NCBI GenBank assembly: GCA_005656395.1
Contig: SRSI01000013.1
Coordinates: forward strand, 1,178,001-1,242,000
From: Strongyloides papillosus
Taxonomy: Eukaryota > Nematoda > Chromadorea > Rhabditida > Strongyloididae
DNA length: 64,000 nt
Reading direction: 5' to 3'
Shown: piece by piece, positions 48,449-62,488 of the stretch
Layout: the number at the start of each line of letters is the position of its first letter
How positions within the stretch are numbered: the first letter of the stretch is position 1
Translations under genes and position numbers: made by a program
The notes under the pieces: model-generated
What the model was told of the DNA's origin: nothing
Database searches by the model: none
What the model saw: the letters and a program-made list of their open reading frames with translations, nothing else

Positions 48449-51400
48449 TATATAAAATGATGAATGTTAAAAATGAGATCGATGTCTAGTGGAAGAGTAT
48501 TTATATAGTAATTGTGTATATATCAATAACGCATCGTTATCTAATAAAATGAATATAAAAGAAGGTCAATGAATAAAGTCGAAAGGTTAATTTTGAATAG
48601 TAACTATTCCTTGTCGTTTCCCCCTTTATTAACTGCAATCATGTGCTATATGAAATAGAAATTGTTTGAGAACAATCTTAAAGCCATCCTAAAGATACGT
48701 GTTAATAGTAAAAGAAGATATTTGTTATTACATTTATGTCGTGAAATAGATGCTCCAAATAACATTTTAAAAAAATAAAATGACAAAATATAATGATCAA
48801 TCATCTTATAAAATGATATAAAAAATTTCTTTATTGAACTCGAAGATATGGATAAAAATAAATATTTTTTAACAATTAATGAAATAATTTATTTGTTTTT
48901 TCAATTCGTTGTTTGTTGTATGTATTGCAAAAAAATATGCATTTGTGATAGAAATGTTTTATACATTATTTTTAATTGGTAAATAAAATATATTAAAAAA
49001 CTTTATCTAACTATTAGTTTTTACCCTATAACTGCAACTTGGATAAATTAATTTATTCATCTTAATGCTATTCCCAGATTAAACATTAAAAAATAAAAAT
49101 ACCTTATTGCATCAAACATTTAGTTATTACTTTAATAACAATTGACAGTGATTGTTTATTCCTAATGTAATGATATTTTTTAGTAAAATTTTCAACATGT
49201 ATTAAAAGAAGGAGAAGGAAGGATGGTATTTTATAACGGAAAGAAAAATAATTATAAACTTTTTTAAATACTTAATTCATTTAGATATTCTTTTTATACC
49301 CAAAAAGGTAAACGCTCATTTTACGGTTTATAGTGTTAATATCCATCCAAAGATCATCTTCCGTTTAGTTGAAAAAAATTATATTAATATTTACTTTTTT
49401 ATTTTTAACTATAAAAAATTAAAATTGAAATTGTGTTAATTATAAATAGTGCTTTTACAATTTATTTATTTATTAATTCATATAATGCTTTGATAATATT
49501 GCAATTTAAATAAATGAATATTTTTTATTTTAATTATATGGTTTTGTATTTAACAATATTTATTTAACCTGTACAGGTAAGTTTTTGTAAAGTATAAAAC
49601 ACATGTCGTTTTTAACAATTTAAAATTTAAATATTTAAAAAGGTAGGACACAAAATGAACACTTTTTTCTTAGTGTGTTAAGGTACTCTTTATCAATTTT
49701 AATATTTCACTTGGTATTTTTGTAAATTTGATAGGTATACTAATATGCACATAACTTTGAATGTTATTAATAATTTTGTAACATAAATATATTATATTTA
49801 GATATCTGAAATGATGTGCCATGTAAATGAATTTAAAAAGTTATTTATTTTATTAATTGTTGTGTCTCATGTAAATTTAACAAACAAAAATTTATTTTTC
49901 ATCAAATTATATTTTTAATGTTAAGATATTTTCTTTATTCCACTAAAAGATGCAATTATATTTACATTATCGTCGAAATATTTTATTTTAGAAATTTTAC
50001 TTAGTTTGCTTGTCTAAAAATAGAGAGGTTTTTTGTCCTTATATAACTTATATCCAAAAAATGTTTTATCGTAAAGGTAAAATACATTATCTATCTATTA
50101 TATTATTATTCATTAAACTATAATTTACAAATTGGAACTAAATCTTTTTTGATTTTTTAATAATTAATATATTCATTTATGAATACTCTTAATTATAATT
50201 TTTTAAAGGTATACACATATAAATATTCGTCTTTATTTATTTTTGCACAAGAATTAGTAATATTAAATTAAATGTTAACAAGTAATTAAAAGATTATAAT
50301 GAATTTTAACTAAACAAGTTAAATTTGATCATACACAAAAATCAAGGAGACAAAAATTGTAATAATAATTAATATAATTAATAAAATATATTTTAACATT
50401 GACATGTCGTTTTCTCAACAGTTAAAAATATTAAAAAAAAGATTCCGGATGGCAATACTGCGACATATTATATCTTTTTTATAATATGCATATAAAATTT
50501 ACTGCACAAATACTTTTTTGCTACTTTTCGATGTAACAAGATTATATATTAATAAATGAAATTTAAAATTTTTTAACATTTTTTTTATTATACATTTATT
50601 TATTTATATATAATTTTGTCAACAAAATATATAGATTATTTTAAACAATCATCTACTTAACTTTTTCATCTTTTTTTCAAAATAACTTAAGCTATTTTAA
50701 CTTGGATTTATGTATAATATAATATTACAATGCGTTTATACAATTTTTTTCTATAATATTAATTTAAATAAAGTAATTACAACTATTAAGTTATAAAAAA
50801 TTATTATATTCACTATTGCAAATTTTTAATTTTGCGCAAACCATAATAAGGTATTTATGTAAAAATTGTTTTATTCATTTAAATAATAAATTATATTTTT
50901 GTATAATAGGAGAAAAGTTTTTTTTGTTAATAGCATATTATCTTACGTGTTTACAAATGTCATATAAAGCTACTCTCGTATAATTTATTAACAAATCATC
51001 TCCTTTTTTATCGATAAAACAATATTATTTTGTGAATTCTTGACTATTATTACTGAAATTCTAATAATACTTCTACCTTTTGTCATTTCTCTTTGTAACT
51101 TAAATATTTGACTATAAATATTTTTTATTTATTCCTATTGGGCAGATTAAAACATTCCTTTATATGACTATTCTTTTTTTAATTGATCTAAAATTTATCT
51201 ACCAATATTAATGCAATATTTTATTACATTATTTATCTTAAAAATTAACATACATATAGATTTAGAAATTTAAACAAAAACATTCGTATAATATAATAGA
51301 AAAGTAATTAAAAAAAGATTTTTTAACTGATAGATGATATTTAATAAATACAAAATGAAGTGATTAGCAAATCCTCTCCGAATTGCAACATATTCTGCTA

Positions 51401-51520
51401 AAGATTGTCAGTCTTTTTGAGTGGAAAATATTATAATATCAATAGATTATTAATAACAGTATCTATATTGTTTAATTATTTTACTTATATTTATTTTTTG
51501 TCTAAAAAGATTATTAATGT
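48449..51520. other. AT-rich intergenic region
   Basis: About 3.1 kb. Within 140 bp of the thiolase start are AGGTCA (48563-48568) and AGGTTA (48584-48589), nuclear-receptor-type half sites. The rest shows nothing. Confidence 0.45.
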
Positions 51521-51700
51521 GAAGGATTAAGTTATTGTAATAAGGGTTAAGAAGTCTAACATCAAACAAGGGATTACTTCTTAACAAGCAATTACCTGAT
51601 TAATGCGCAAACAATATTGTCTTAGGCACCTACAAGTATTTGTTGAAACTATACCTAATACTGCCGCAATTTGAATATGATTGGTAATCGAGGTATTTAT
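51521..51700. promoter_or_regulatory. GC-richer patch with clustered K50-homeodomain sites
   Basis: A patch of higher GC content about 1.4 kb upstream of the homeobox gene. It has GGATTA at 51524-51529 and 51571-51576, a related GGGTTA at 51544-51549, and GGTAATCG near 51681. GGATTA/TAATCC is the preferred site of K50 homeodomains such as Otx and Goosecoid. No ORF. Candidate enhancer. Confidence 0.35.
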
Positions 51701-53014
51701 AAATTAGTAGTTCAATTGACTTTCGTCGGCCCATTGTTTATTTGATTAAAAATCAAATATATGTTAAAGTTATTGTAACATTTACTAATAAGATTATTAG
51801 GTATACTATTTGGTAATGCCAATTATTATTTACTTGTTATACATATATTTAACAATATTAATTATGTACAAAAAAGATTTACTAAATATTAATAATTGAA
51901 CTTTTTGTATGTGATAAAATTTACTTAAGTTTATAATTTTCTATTATATATATTTAAATTATTTTTAATATAACAATAAAAATCCATTAAAAAGTTAATT
52001 GAATGAAAAAGTTTTAATATTTACTGACTTTATGTATATATATATGTATATAAATGACGAAATATAGAGATATTACAATCGTGAATTTGTTTATTTGACC
52101 AGACGGTGATTGAAACGTATTTTATTATATTTGAATACATATGTTTCGTGTGTTTTTGTTAAATATACAAATTTATTGTATCCTAAAACATTAAATCTAC
52201 ACAACAAATCATACAAATTTATTATGTTGATTATAATACATATGTATTTGTTGTTTGAGTAAACTTCTGAATTCCATTTCTATTGAAATATCGTTTTCTC
52301 TTTACAAACATTTATGTATATTGATAAGCAATTTCCTTTGATAAATATAGTTAAATAAAAATTTTAGATTTGCCAATAAATTATAGAAATTGTATAATAA
52401 GCTTCCGATATTTGATATGATAAGATTAATTTTTAATGAGAATCTTATTTATAAATTTATTTTATTGTATGATAAGAGTAAAAAAGAAGTAAAAAAAACT
52501 TATTAATGAGAAAAGTTATCATTTTTCTATAATCTGATACTTGAGACTTCATAACACTCATTCTCGTTTCAAATGACTAACATTACAATAATATTTCCTT
52601 GATTTATTATAATTTACATTTATTAAATATATGTATAAGTATAAAAGTTAAAAGATAATCAAGTAACTACCTAATAATCACCTCCTAATCTGTGGGTTAT
52701 CAAAATTCGCTAAGTAAGTAAACACCATCTGTATTGTATTAAGTTCCTATAATCAAGACCAACTACAGGCTTAAAGTAATTTTCTATTTGATTCTCCTAT
52801 TAAAATATACTGTGTGAAATTGTTCTCCTATAAGTTAAAAGACAAATTAAGAGGCGGTTCCTTTTTTTTCTCTTTTATGACGATTACCATTAAAAGTAAA
52901 TAATACGGTTCCACTTATAGAAGAAACAATTGTAAAAGTTACATTATTTTAATTTTCTAATTTTTGAAAAGAAAGCTAATTATCGTTGATATTTAAATTA
53001 AAAGAAGATAAGTT
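51701..53014. other. AT-rich upstream region of the homeobox gene
   Basis: About 1.3 kb, with another slightly GC-richer stretch at about 52660-52780; no gene recognised. Confidence 0.4.
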
Positions 53015-53695
53015 ATGGATCAACCGATTACTTTTCCTAATAATCAATCTCATTTTTATAATCCACAAAATTATTATTCCTCTATTCCTGTCTTTGATCC
53101 ATCAACTGTCTACTATCCACAAAATTCATTGATAAATAACTACCTTTTACCATTCCCAAATACAAATATTTCACCTATAAATGTAAATACAAAAAACTTT
53201 AGACAAAGTGTAAAATGTAAGTAAAAATTATTTTTCTATCTTTTTTTTCTTGTCCCTTTAAAAAAATACAAAAAACTTATCATTATATTTACATTTCTTT
53301 TAGCAGCATCTGGTGACTCAGATGAAAAAAAATCTCGTCGCAATAGAACAGCATTTAATGACACACAATTAAATGAGTTAGAGAAATGTTTCAAGATGTG
53401 TCAGTATCCTGATGTATCTTTGAGAGAGAAACTTTCGAAAGAAATTAACCTTCCAGAAGCAAGAATTCAAGTATGGTTCAAAAATCGTCGTGCCAAACAT
53501 AGGAGACGCCTTAGGAATATGCCATCACCGGAAGGTTATGAAAATAATGGTAATATGATACCTGATAGCCAAAGTTATGGTAGCATAAAACCTGACATTA
53601 AAAATCAACAAAATCAAGTAATAACATGGACTCCGAGTATGTCATTTCAAGGATTTCCTCCTCAAACATTAAAATTGTTTACCTCAGATCAATGA
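53015..53695 (+). CDS. Paired-like K50 homeobox transcription factor, Otx-like
   Basis: Exons 53015-53216 and 53304-53695 (GTAAGT donor, TTTTAG acceptor, phase 1) give 197 aa. Residues 1-75 are Asn/Tyr/Pro/Ser-rich without a known domain. A homeodomain spans about 78-137 ([19 protein letters not shown] ... VWFKNRRAK). Position 50 is Lys, the Otx/Bicoid/Goosecoid/Pitx signature that directs binding to TAATCC. The third-helix region [20 protein letters not shown] matches the Otx pattern [18 protein letters not shown] more than the Goosecoid or Pitx ones. C. elegans has Otx relatives ttx-1, ceh-36 and ceh-37 in sensory neurons. Helix 1 is divergent ([20 protein letters not shown]), so the exact orthologue is open. 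Confidence 0.85.
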
Positions 53696-54135
53696 TTCAC
53701 TTTAACAAAAAAACAAATGAGTATTATGTAAATTCTTTTCTCTTTTTTTTGCGATGTGGCACAAATAATTATTGATACTTTTCTCCAATCAGAAAAAAAG
53801 AAGATCTATTCATTGTAAGCCAAATATTATTATATACATTTTTAACAAAAAAAACTGCTTTTAAAGTTACTTATATATATTTATATTTTATTTCTCAATT
53901 TGAAATTATATTTTACAAATAAATAACCAAAGAGAAAAAAGTTTAATAAAATGTTTCATAAATAAGACATTACTGATGAATTATTAGTTTATAAAGCAAT
54001 ATAGATATATGTTATAATAATGCATTTTTGGTATCTTTAAAAGCATTAAAATAGACATGTATTTATTATTTATAGGAACATACTCCTCCATCTTTTTTTC
54101 TTTACTATGAGTGATAGAATCAAGCAATAAAAAAA
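53696..54135. other. Convergent 3' flanks
   Basis: About 440 bases between tail-to-tail genes, AT-rich, no feature seen. Confidence 0.5.
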
Positions 54136-55851
54136 TTATTTAGCTTCATAGCATGACTGTCCATGAATAAATTTTAAGTTTTCATATAATATTTCATCAT
54201 TTAATTTATCTAGTTTTGGATGGTCATGATTAGTATTTGATAACAATCTTTGTTGTTCAGGAATATTAGTTGTTTTAACAGTTCTTATTGTTGGTCTCCT
54301 AGAAGATCTATCAAATTCATTCATACGTTCTAATATGACACGTTTACTAGTTGTTACTGAACGCCTCTCCTTTGTTTCAGATAAATATTTGTTAAAAATT
54401 TGTGGTACATCAAATTTCATATTCCTACAGCATGGAAAATTTGATAAAATAGTCATATTAAACATCCAAATTGCATAACGTATTTCAATTAAACGACTAG
54501 CATAGATAAATGCATCAGCTATAAATTTCATAACATTAAGAAGCATTGCTACAACCATAAGATAAAAATAGGTTTGTCCTGGTAAATTAAATGGACAGGC
54601 ATTACAAAATAGCACATATTGTGATAGTGTTGGTAACCATCCTAAAAATAGAAAAAAATAATTTATTTATTATATTTGATTAATAACATATAAGTGACGT
54701 CATTACTTACCAACAATAGCTGATCCTGCAAGAAGCATTATTGTGACAAGAAGCCTTTTATTATTTTGACGTTTGCTGACATTAGTTCCCGGTTGATTTA
54801 AAATAGAATCTTGTGATAATTTGTGCATATGTAAAAGAATATGTAGGTAAAGGAAGGATATGATTATAACGAAAACCACAAACGGAGCAACAATTATCCA
54901 TCTTACAGAAACTTCATCTACAAAATAAAATTGCCATAAATTTTTAATTATATATCTTTTTTTAAAACACTTCAAAGATTAAAATTTTAATATTTCTTAT
55001 TTAAATAGAAAATTAATAAAAAATATTATTCTATATTTAAAATTTTTTTTAACATGCCACAAAAAAATTGTTTATAAATAAAATAGAAAGTTAAAAAATG
55101 TCAAATGAAATAAATTGTTTCAAACGATAATTAATTTTATTTTTTTATAAACTTACTAAAAATTTTACTTCCTTCACATCCATTTGGAGAGAAGAAGCCA
55201 AAAGCTTTCTCAGCTTGAAAACCAAGACCGGGCATTACTGAGAATAGTGTCATCATACCCATGATTGGAAATAAATATGCGACAAGAATGGCAAATTTAA
55301 CAGTCTTTGATGTAATTGCATATCTATTTAATGGATAAACGATTCCAATATAGTGATTCAAAGCAAGTACTAGTAAATTAAAAACTGAAGCAAAGAATGT
55401 TGCTATTTTAAGTGCCTCTATTACCAATGTAAAACAGTTTGATATTATTTCTTTTGTATTTAATAAGTAAGGAAGTGTTATGTTTACCAAATTACTAAGA
55501 ATATAAAAAAATGCTCCAGCACAATCAGATGTTGTTAAACTAAGACATAATTTTAAATTAACAGTTAGTGGTCGCCTCAGGAAAGCTGAACACTAAAAAA
55601 ACATAATAAAATACTATGAAAATAATAAATAGATATGTCAAAATATTATGATGGGAAAAATTATTTTGAAAAAAGATTTTAGAAATATAGATAAAATTTA
55701 CCAATAAGAGATAGAAATTAACAAAAAACGCTATAAAAGCTGCGCCAATGATTAATGTTGATGCTTGGATCAATGTTATAATAGGACCAGTTTCATCCAA
55801 TTCTGTTGCAATAACTGTTGATAAATTAGCACTTAAGGATGAATTATTCAT
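54136..55851 (-). CDS. Class A GPCR with NHY in place of DRY (orphan)
   Basis: Four exons, 55702-55851, 55157-55592, 54711-54917 and 54136-54641, with phases 0, 1 and 1, give 432 aa. The N-terminus is short and carries NxS/T sequons (NNSS, NLS). Seven hydrophobic helices follow. A cysteine before TM3 (ISNCF) and one in loop 2 (NGCEGSK) can form the conserved disulfide. TM3 ends with [16 protein letters not shown], where NHY replaces DRY but the IVYPL continuation is typical of class A receptors. TM7 has ADAFIYASR, a variant of NPxxY. A long Ser/Thr/Arg-rich tail of about 115 residues follows. Ligand unknown; amine-, lipid- and peptide-receptor branches are all possible. One intron carries a perfect CRE palindrome. 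Confidence 0.75.
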
Positions 55852-58800
55852 ATTTTATTTATCCCTTCAAGATTTTTTTCTTCTTATTACTTTTATCTCA
55901 CATTAAAAATATAATCTTTAATTTCTTATTCTATAAAAAAAAAATCAAATTATTAGGTATTCATATATAATAAAAAAATAAGAATTTTAGAAATAAATAT
56001 AATATTTTTTAGAAGGAATAAAACAATATATAAATGAGATTAGTAAGTTATCCACAATCTATATATATATTTATCAAAAATTTTATACTTTTTAATATTT
56101 ACATAAAACTCTTAAAGTGCCAACAAATGATTACAATTTTTCAAAAAAGGGTGGAGATTATATACATGTGAATAGAAAATTCCGTTTTTTTCTATTTTTT
56201 TGAACCAAAAAAAAATATATATAGTATGGATGAGAAGGAATGTCTGAAAAATATATCATCATTGACAATCGAAGAAAATTCTGAATACTTATTGAATAAT
56301 AATAAACATTAATGTGTACTTTTAAGATTAAAAAATTAAGCTAATTTCAAGTACTGCTTAAACAATGAAAATGTCAATTAATCTAATCTTATTTTTTTCC
56401 ATATTCATCAAAATATTCTTTAACTTTCTTTGGTATATATCTCTTTAATAATCTTATAAATACTGATATAAATTTAAAAATCTATTGAGACTAGCCCCTT
56501 TACTTACTCAAGACGTATTTTTTGAGCTATTATAAAAAAGATAATATGATACATGGCACACGTCTTAAAAATATATAAGAGATGTGTTGAAGCATAGGAG
56601 ATTGGAAAGTAAAAAAAGGTCTCTCTCTCATGGTATATAATGAAAAAAGTAGTATTTTGTTAATTTAAAATTGTCTTAATATAAGATAAATAAAAATTAA
56701 TTGGTCATCCTTTATAGATTATTCATGTGAGGGAATTGAAGATGAGTAAGCTTTTGATTATCAAAGATTCTTCTTTTATTTAATTACTAGGATATTCTTT
56801 AATAAGGATGATAGATAAAAATTAGTATACTAAATTTATATGGAAAACTTAATTATTCCTTATATAAGTAAAACACATCAAAATCATGGTGGTCTTTGTT
56901 TATGAAAGATACATATAAAAGTGTATTGATGATTAAAATCCAAGATTTGTTGGATATATTTACATTATAGATAACAGAAACTTGAGAAAAATTTTAAATT
57001 TATAGGGTTGCAAAAAATTTAACGTAATAAAAAGAAAATAAAATGTAGTTAAATCTTTTTTTTTGTTTTGATAAAATCAAATTTTATCGTTTAATTTAGA
57101 CTATATCCAATTACATGCACTTTCTCTTATGTGATTTATTTTGATATATCGTTAGAAGTATTTTCTTAGATACATTTAACATGAATATTTTTATTTTTGA
57201 CACTTTGTTAAGAAGATCTTCAAAAATAAGTTTCTAATTAACATTTGTTATATGTTTTCATATATATTAATATACAACTTTTTCAAGAAAATAGCACGAA
57301 TAAGGACTACTTTAAAGTATCAACAATATTAAATATATAATTATACTTCTAACATCATATAATTTATTTTAACATTTTTTAAAATTATCAGTTAGAAGAC
57401 AAAAGATAGCAAATGATGGGATGAAAAAATCAAAAGTAGCAATTATTTTAGTAAGGAAATCATAATAAGATAATTTATCTTAGAATAATTTTTTAAAAAT
57501 TTACATTCTTAATAATATAATTATAATATATGAATATAAATTTTAACATTAAAAATAAAAGTACAAATTATATTTTTTAAAAAATGTATATGCATATAAG
57601 TTTTGATAACTAAATATAATAGCATAAAATTTTTGAAAAATGATGTGGGTTTAAAGTTAACAAGATAATCATAAAATTTCTTTCTACTTTAATACCACGG
57701 TATTGAGAGATTATTATTTATTATTAAATTTAATATCCTAAACATAATGTTACATTCTTGTGAGGAATAAAAAAATATTTAACATGTATATAATACAATT
57801 GTTATTTGAATATAAAGATGATTAGATAAAATGATAACAATTTATAAAGCATGTTACCACCTTAAAAAACAATAAAATGAACTTAAAATGACTTTGTGAA
57901 AATTTGTAAGACTATGAAAATATATGTACATATATAATAAAATAAAACAAAAGACAATTTAACATATATCATGTTTTTTTATAAAAAAAAGATTAGAAAA
58001 ATAAAAAGATTGCAACAACATTTAACGATATTTTTTTATAATTATGACTCTAACAATAAGTAAAAATTTGTTATTGTAATAAAAAAGGATGAGTAAATGA
58101 GGAAGGAATTGATCAACAATATTTGTCGTAATTAGATGTGGTGATTGTACCTTTCATAATTTTCTGTTTGCTTTATTTTTAGACATTATTTAGTGTACAA
58201 TGATAGAATAGATAATTTTTATGGAGAGATACTACTTACTGTCCTTATTGTCATTAAATTTAATCAACAAAATAAATAAATAAGGGAACTAAAATTTTTT
58301 CAGAAGTCTGTTGAAGAGAATAAATAATTTTCCACTTGAAATTATAGTTTTTTTATTCTCACTAACTGAAAAAAAATATTTAATAATTCTTCGATATTTT
58401 ACATATTTTCAAAAACACCTATTATGGTTAAATAAAGACATTTTTTTGCTATTCACGGACACTAATTAGGTAATTATTATATAGATTTAAATAACTATTG
58501 AAGTGCATTTAAAAAAAACAGAATTAATTATAGTTTATGTTTATATAACTAAAATGTGAAAGATTAAATTAATATTTTTTGCATCAAGTGATAACTATAA
58601 TACGGAAAAAAAGCAAAGAAAAGATATTTTTTTTATCAAAATCATCTCACAAAGAATATTCAATGAATTTACAAATTAAAAAAATATTTTAATTTGTTAT
58701 TATTAAAAAAATTTAATATATTATGCAAAAAAAGAAAAATATGACAAAAAAAATTGTTTAAAAAAGTAGAACATATAATGTATCATTACAAATTTTCAAG

Positions 58801-61800
58801 TTATTTCAGACTGTCTTTTCATCAAATAAAGAAAAAATAAATATTTTAAAATGAAATAAATTGATGAGGTATAAGCTTATCTTAAATATAAATTTTCATA
58901 CTTTAAAATAAAAAATAAATACATATACGTTCCTTTTATACACAATTATTTTAAAACTGATTTAGAAAGTAAAATTTTTTAACCACATATTTTATACAAT
59001 GTTTTCCATTAAAATGTAAATTTTATAATTATGTATTTTAAATAGATATGCGTAAAAGAAAATTTTTTTTAAAAGAGTAAATATTTTAAAAATAAAATCT
59101 TAAATAGTTAGTAAAATCTTTTTAAAAACTTTTCTTTTGTCGTTAGATTTTTTATATGATTTCTTGAAATTATAATAACTATTTTTTACTTTTCAATATG
59201 AATACATTAAGAAAAACAAGTATATCTACATAATACATTTTCATGTTTATAGATATTGAATTTTCTTGTAATTTCTTTACTAAAGCATTTTTGGTATGCT
59301 AATAAAAATTTATGTAATGAATAAAAATATCTAAAAATTTAAATATTACAATATAAATTTTTATGAAAAAGAAAATAATGATGAAAGTTGAATACTTTTT
59401 CTTTACATCGTTAAGGTTTTCTTCTTTTATAAGCATATATTTTGTTAAACACATTTTTAACAATTAAATATATATAATTGTAAAAAATATAAATGTAATA
59501 AAACAAAAGAAACATTATACTTGGAGTATCTTCAATTAATTTTTTAAAATTGCCTAGTTTGACGATTCATTAAAAATGGTTTACAAACATAATAAATTTT
59601 TTCATTTTACTAAATTAATTCTTTTTCTAATTTTATATTATGACCACCATGATTTTTTTTATATTTACAAAAGAGATTGTAGAGATGTTTTATAGTCAAT
59701 AAATATGAATTTATTTTGTAAATAAATTTTTTTAATTTAGATTTTTTATCATCATAATAAAGTACTTCTAAATACTTTAATTTCTGATGTCAATAATAAA
59801 GGATATGCATAAATTATGTAAATTAATTAATGTTATATCAAATAATAATAATTATTTTATTAATTTATTATAAATAGATGTTTTTTTAAACACTAGCAGT
59901 TTAATAAGCACTTCGAAATAACCTAAAAATAGAAACATGATCGTAAAAAATGGTATTACAGAAGTTTTAAATAAAAAAAGAAAAGTAAATTAACTTTTGT
60001 GATACAGTCAATTTTGGAATTGCAATAAAAATTAAAGTATCATTCTTTATAAAACTAGATATAAGCACTCTTAAACATGAATAATTAAATTTTTCTGACG
60101 AAGTTTGAACTATATCGTTTAGCTAACAAAACTTTTATCATTTATAATGCCATTTTGCATTTCCTGGTTCATAGTAAATCATTCTAACTTTTTTTTATGA
60201 AAAAAACATTAAATTTTATGAATTTATTTTTCTAAAGAGATATCTTATATAACATATTGTATACAAAAAATATTTTACATATTCTTCAAAAAGTTTTTTT
60301 TTCCATCACAAACTGTCTTTATCTAAGCAATTAAAAAAGTTTTCTCAAAATTTATGAATTTAATGTGAGAATACAAGAGAAACATGAGAGCAAAGGCAAA
60401 AACATAGGAATAACATGATTGATGTCAAATAAAATAATATTTTATCACAAAATACTTTATTACTTGATCCAAAATTATGCAAATCTTTCAGTAGCTATTA
60501 TGGAAAATGGAATAAGTACCCTTAATCGTGAATAAAATACATTATTTTGAAATACAAACAAAACAATTGAAGAATAATAATAAAATTTTTTTTACTTTAT
60601 CTACCTTTATATCCAGGAAAAATGAGATAAAAACAATTTAATAAAAATAAAGTTTAATCATCTATTTTTATTATTTATAAAATTGACTGGTCTTTTGTTT
60701 TCGAACTTTCTTGTTTTTTTTAATATACCTAAAATATTTTTTTAAATATATTCATAATAATATTATTATCTATATTTAGACATTATTTTGTACAATGTTT
60801 TTAAAGTCATTAAAACATTCCACTAATAATGATAAAAATAATATATAATTAAAAATTGTTTTACTTCTTAAGGCATATTTTATGTCACAATTTAACTTAA
60901 CAAAAATATATCTATTATTATATTAAATATTTCATTATATACTTTATGTACTTTCTCTGTCTTTTATTTTAATTTTTTTAATATATGCATTTATTTCATT
61001 TAAAAACATTTTTTATATAATATTTTTTATGTTATTTAAACACAAATACATATACTAATATGTCCAAACCACATATCATGTAATTTTTTTTCAAAATCAT
61101 AACACAAATAACATGTTTTTTAGAATGATTATAAAAGCACTAATAACATCGAAAAAACTCTCCTACTACATAAAATATCTAAAACATAGAATTTAAAAAA
61201 AGTCTATGAAGATAATTTAAAAATATAAAACTAACTTGGATATTGTTAAATAGAATTTTTAATGATAGAAGAATATTTTTTTAAAATTGACTTTTTATTA
61301 TTCCATAGAGCTTCATGATATATTTATATTATATCTTTATATTTCAAAAGTTTCACTAAAAAATGTTGTTAAAGGCAATTGTCTCATAAAAATGTGACGA
61401 CTCTTCAAATATCCATCTCTCTCATTTTTATTTTAATCTTCATGACAATTTTTTGATACATCAATAAATCTCCATTTTTCTTAATTTACTATCAATTTAA
61501 AAATATTTAACTTTTTTAAAGCCTTTCAACAAAGTTGTGATATATATGTGTGAATGTACTAATAAAATGAAATGATAAGGAACTTCCTTCAAATGGTTTA
61601 AAGGGCAAATTTATAAAGATTAAAGGTTTTAAGTTTTATAGGATTGTAGTATGGTACTTATTGTTTGAAGAATTTTTGTAGTGTGGTATTATTGTAAAAG
61701 TAATTACCGAATATTCAATACTAAGCAATTTTTAACAAATTTTATTTTCTTCTCAAAATTATTTTACGACACCTAAAATAATATCATTACTTTTTAAGTA

Positions 61801-62488
61801 CCCACTCTATAAAAATTAATCCCTATTTCATACATCTTACAATGTTTAAAAAAAACGGTGGAAATTTTTAAGTAAATCTTTTATAGACAATTTTATTTTA
61901 AGAAACAGTTCTTTATTTTATTATTATTTATATGAATGTCACTTTGTTTTATTTTAAATTGACATATTATTTTCTTTTAAAAGTAATACCATTTGAAGTG
62001 TACACATTTAATGATATCATTTTCTTCTCAAATTTTCCTCCTTAATTATACCTCAAAGACCTTTTTTAATTTAAAAAAATTCCATATTCACCCTTCATTC
62101 TTTCTTCTAAAAGAATAAGCCATTGGAATAAATAATTATATTACTTACTCTAAAAGATAAAACTCTCTTAACACGTAATAAATTACTACTTATACAAAGA
62201 CTAATTTTGTTACTAGCAAAATATAAGGACAAAATAAAAGAGATTGTTGTGTTAAAAAAAGATTTAACTAAAATTATAATCATCATTAGAAAACATTAAG
62301 AAATATATTTATTTATTGTTAACATTTTTGGACACATCTTTTTTATAAATATTTTTACTATAATTTAAACAAACTACATTTAATAATATCTTTTATAATT
62401 AAAAGAATTTTTCAATTTTTTATATACATATCACTTTTTCAAAAGATACTGAAGTATCTAGTATTTTTAAATATAATTTAAAAAAGCT
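55852..62488. other. Very long AT-rich gene-free region
   Basis: About 6.6 kb with no ORF over 60 codons, no recognisable RNA gene and no clear repeat. It consists of A/T runs with scattered short motifs. It should hold the GPCR and PDZ gene promoters at its ends. Confidence 0.5.

Noticed and set aside
55852..62488. Search for tRNA, snRNA or spliced-leader RNA genes in the longest gap
   Set aside because: No B-box-like GGTTCGANNCC, U6-like or leader-like sequence noticed; the interval is A/T runs.
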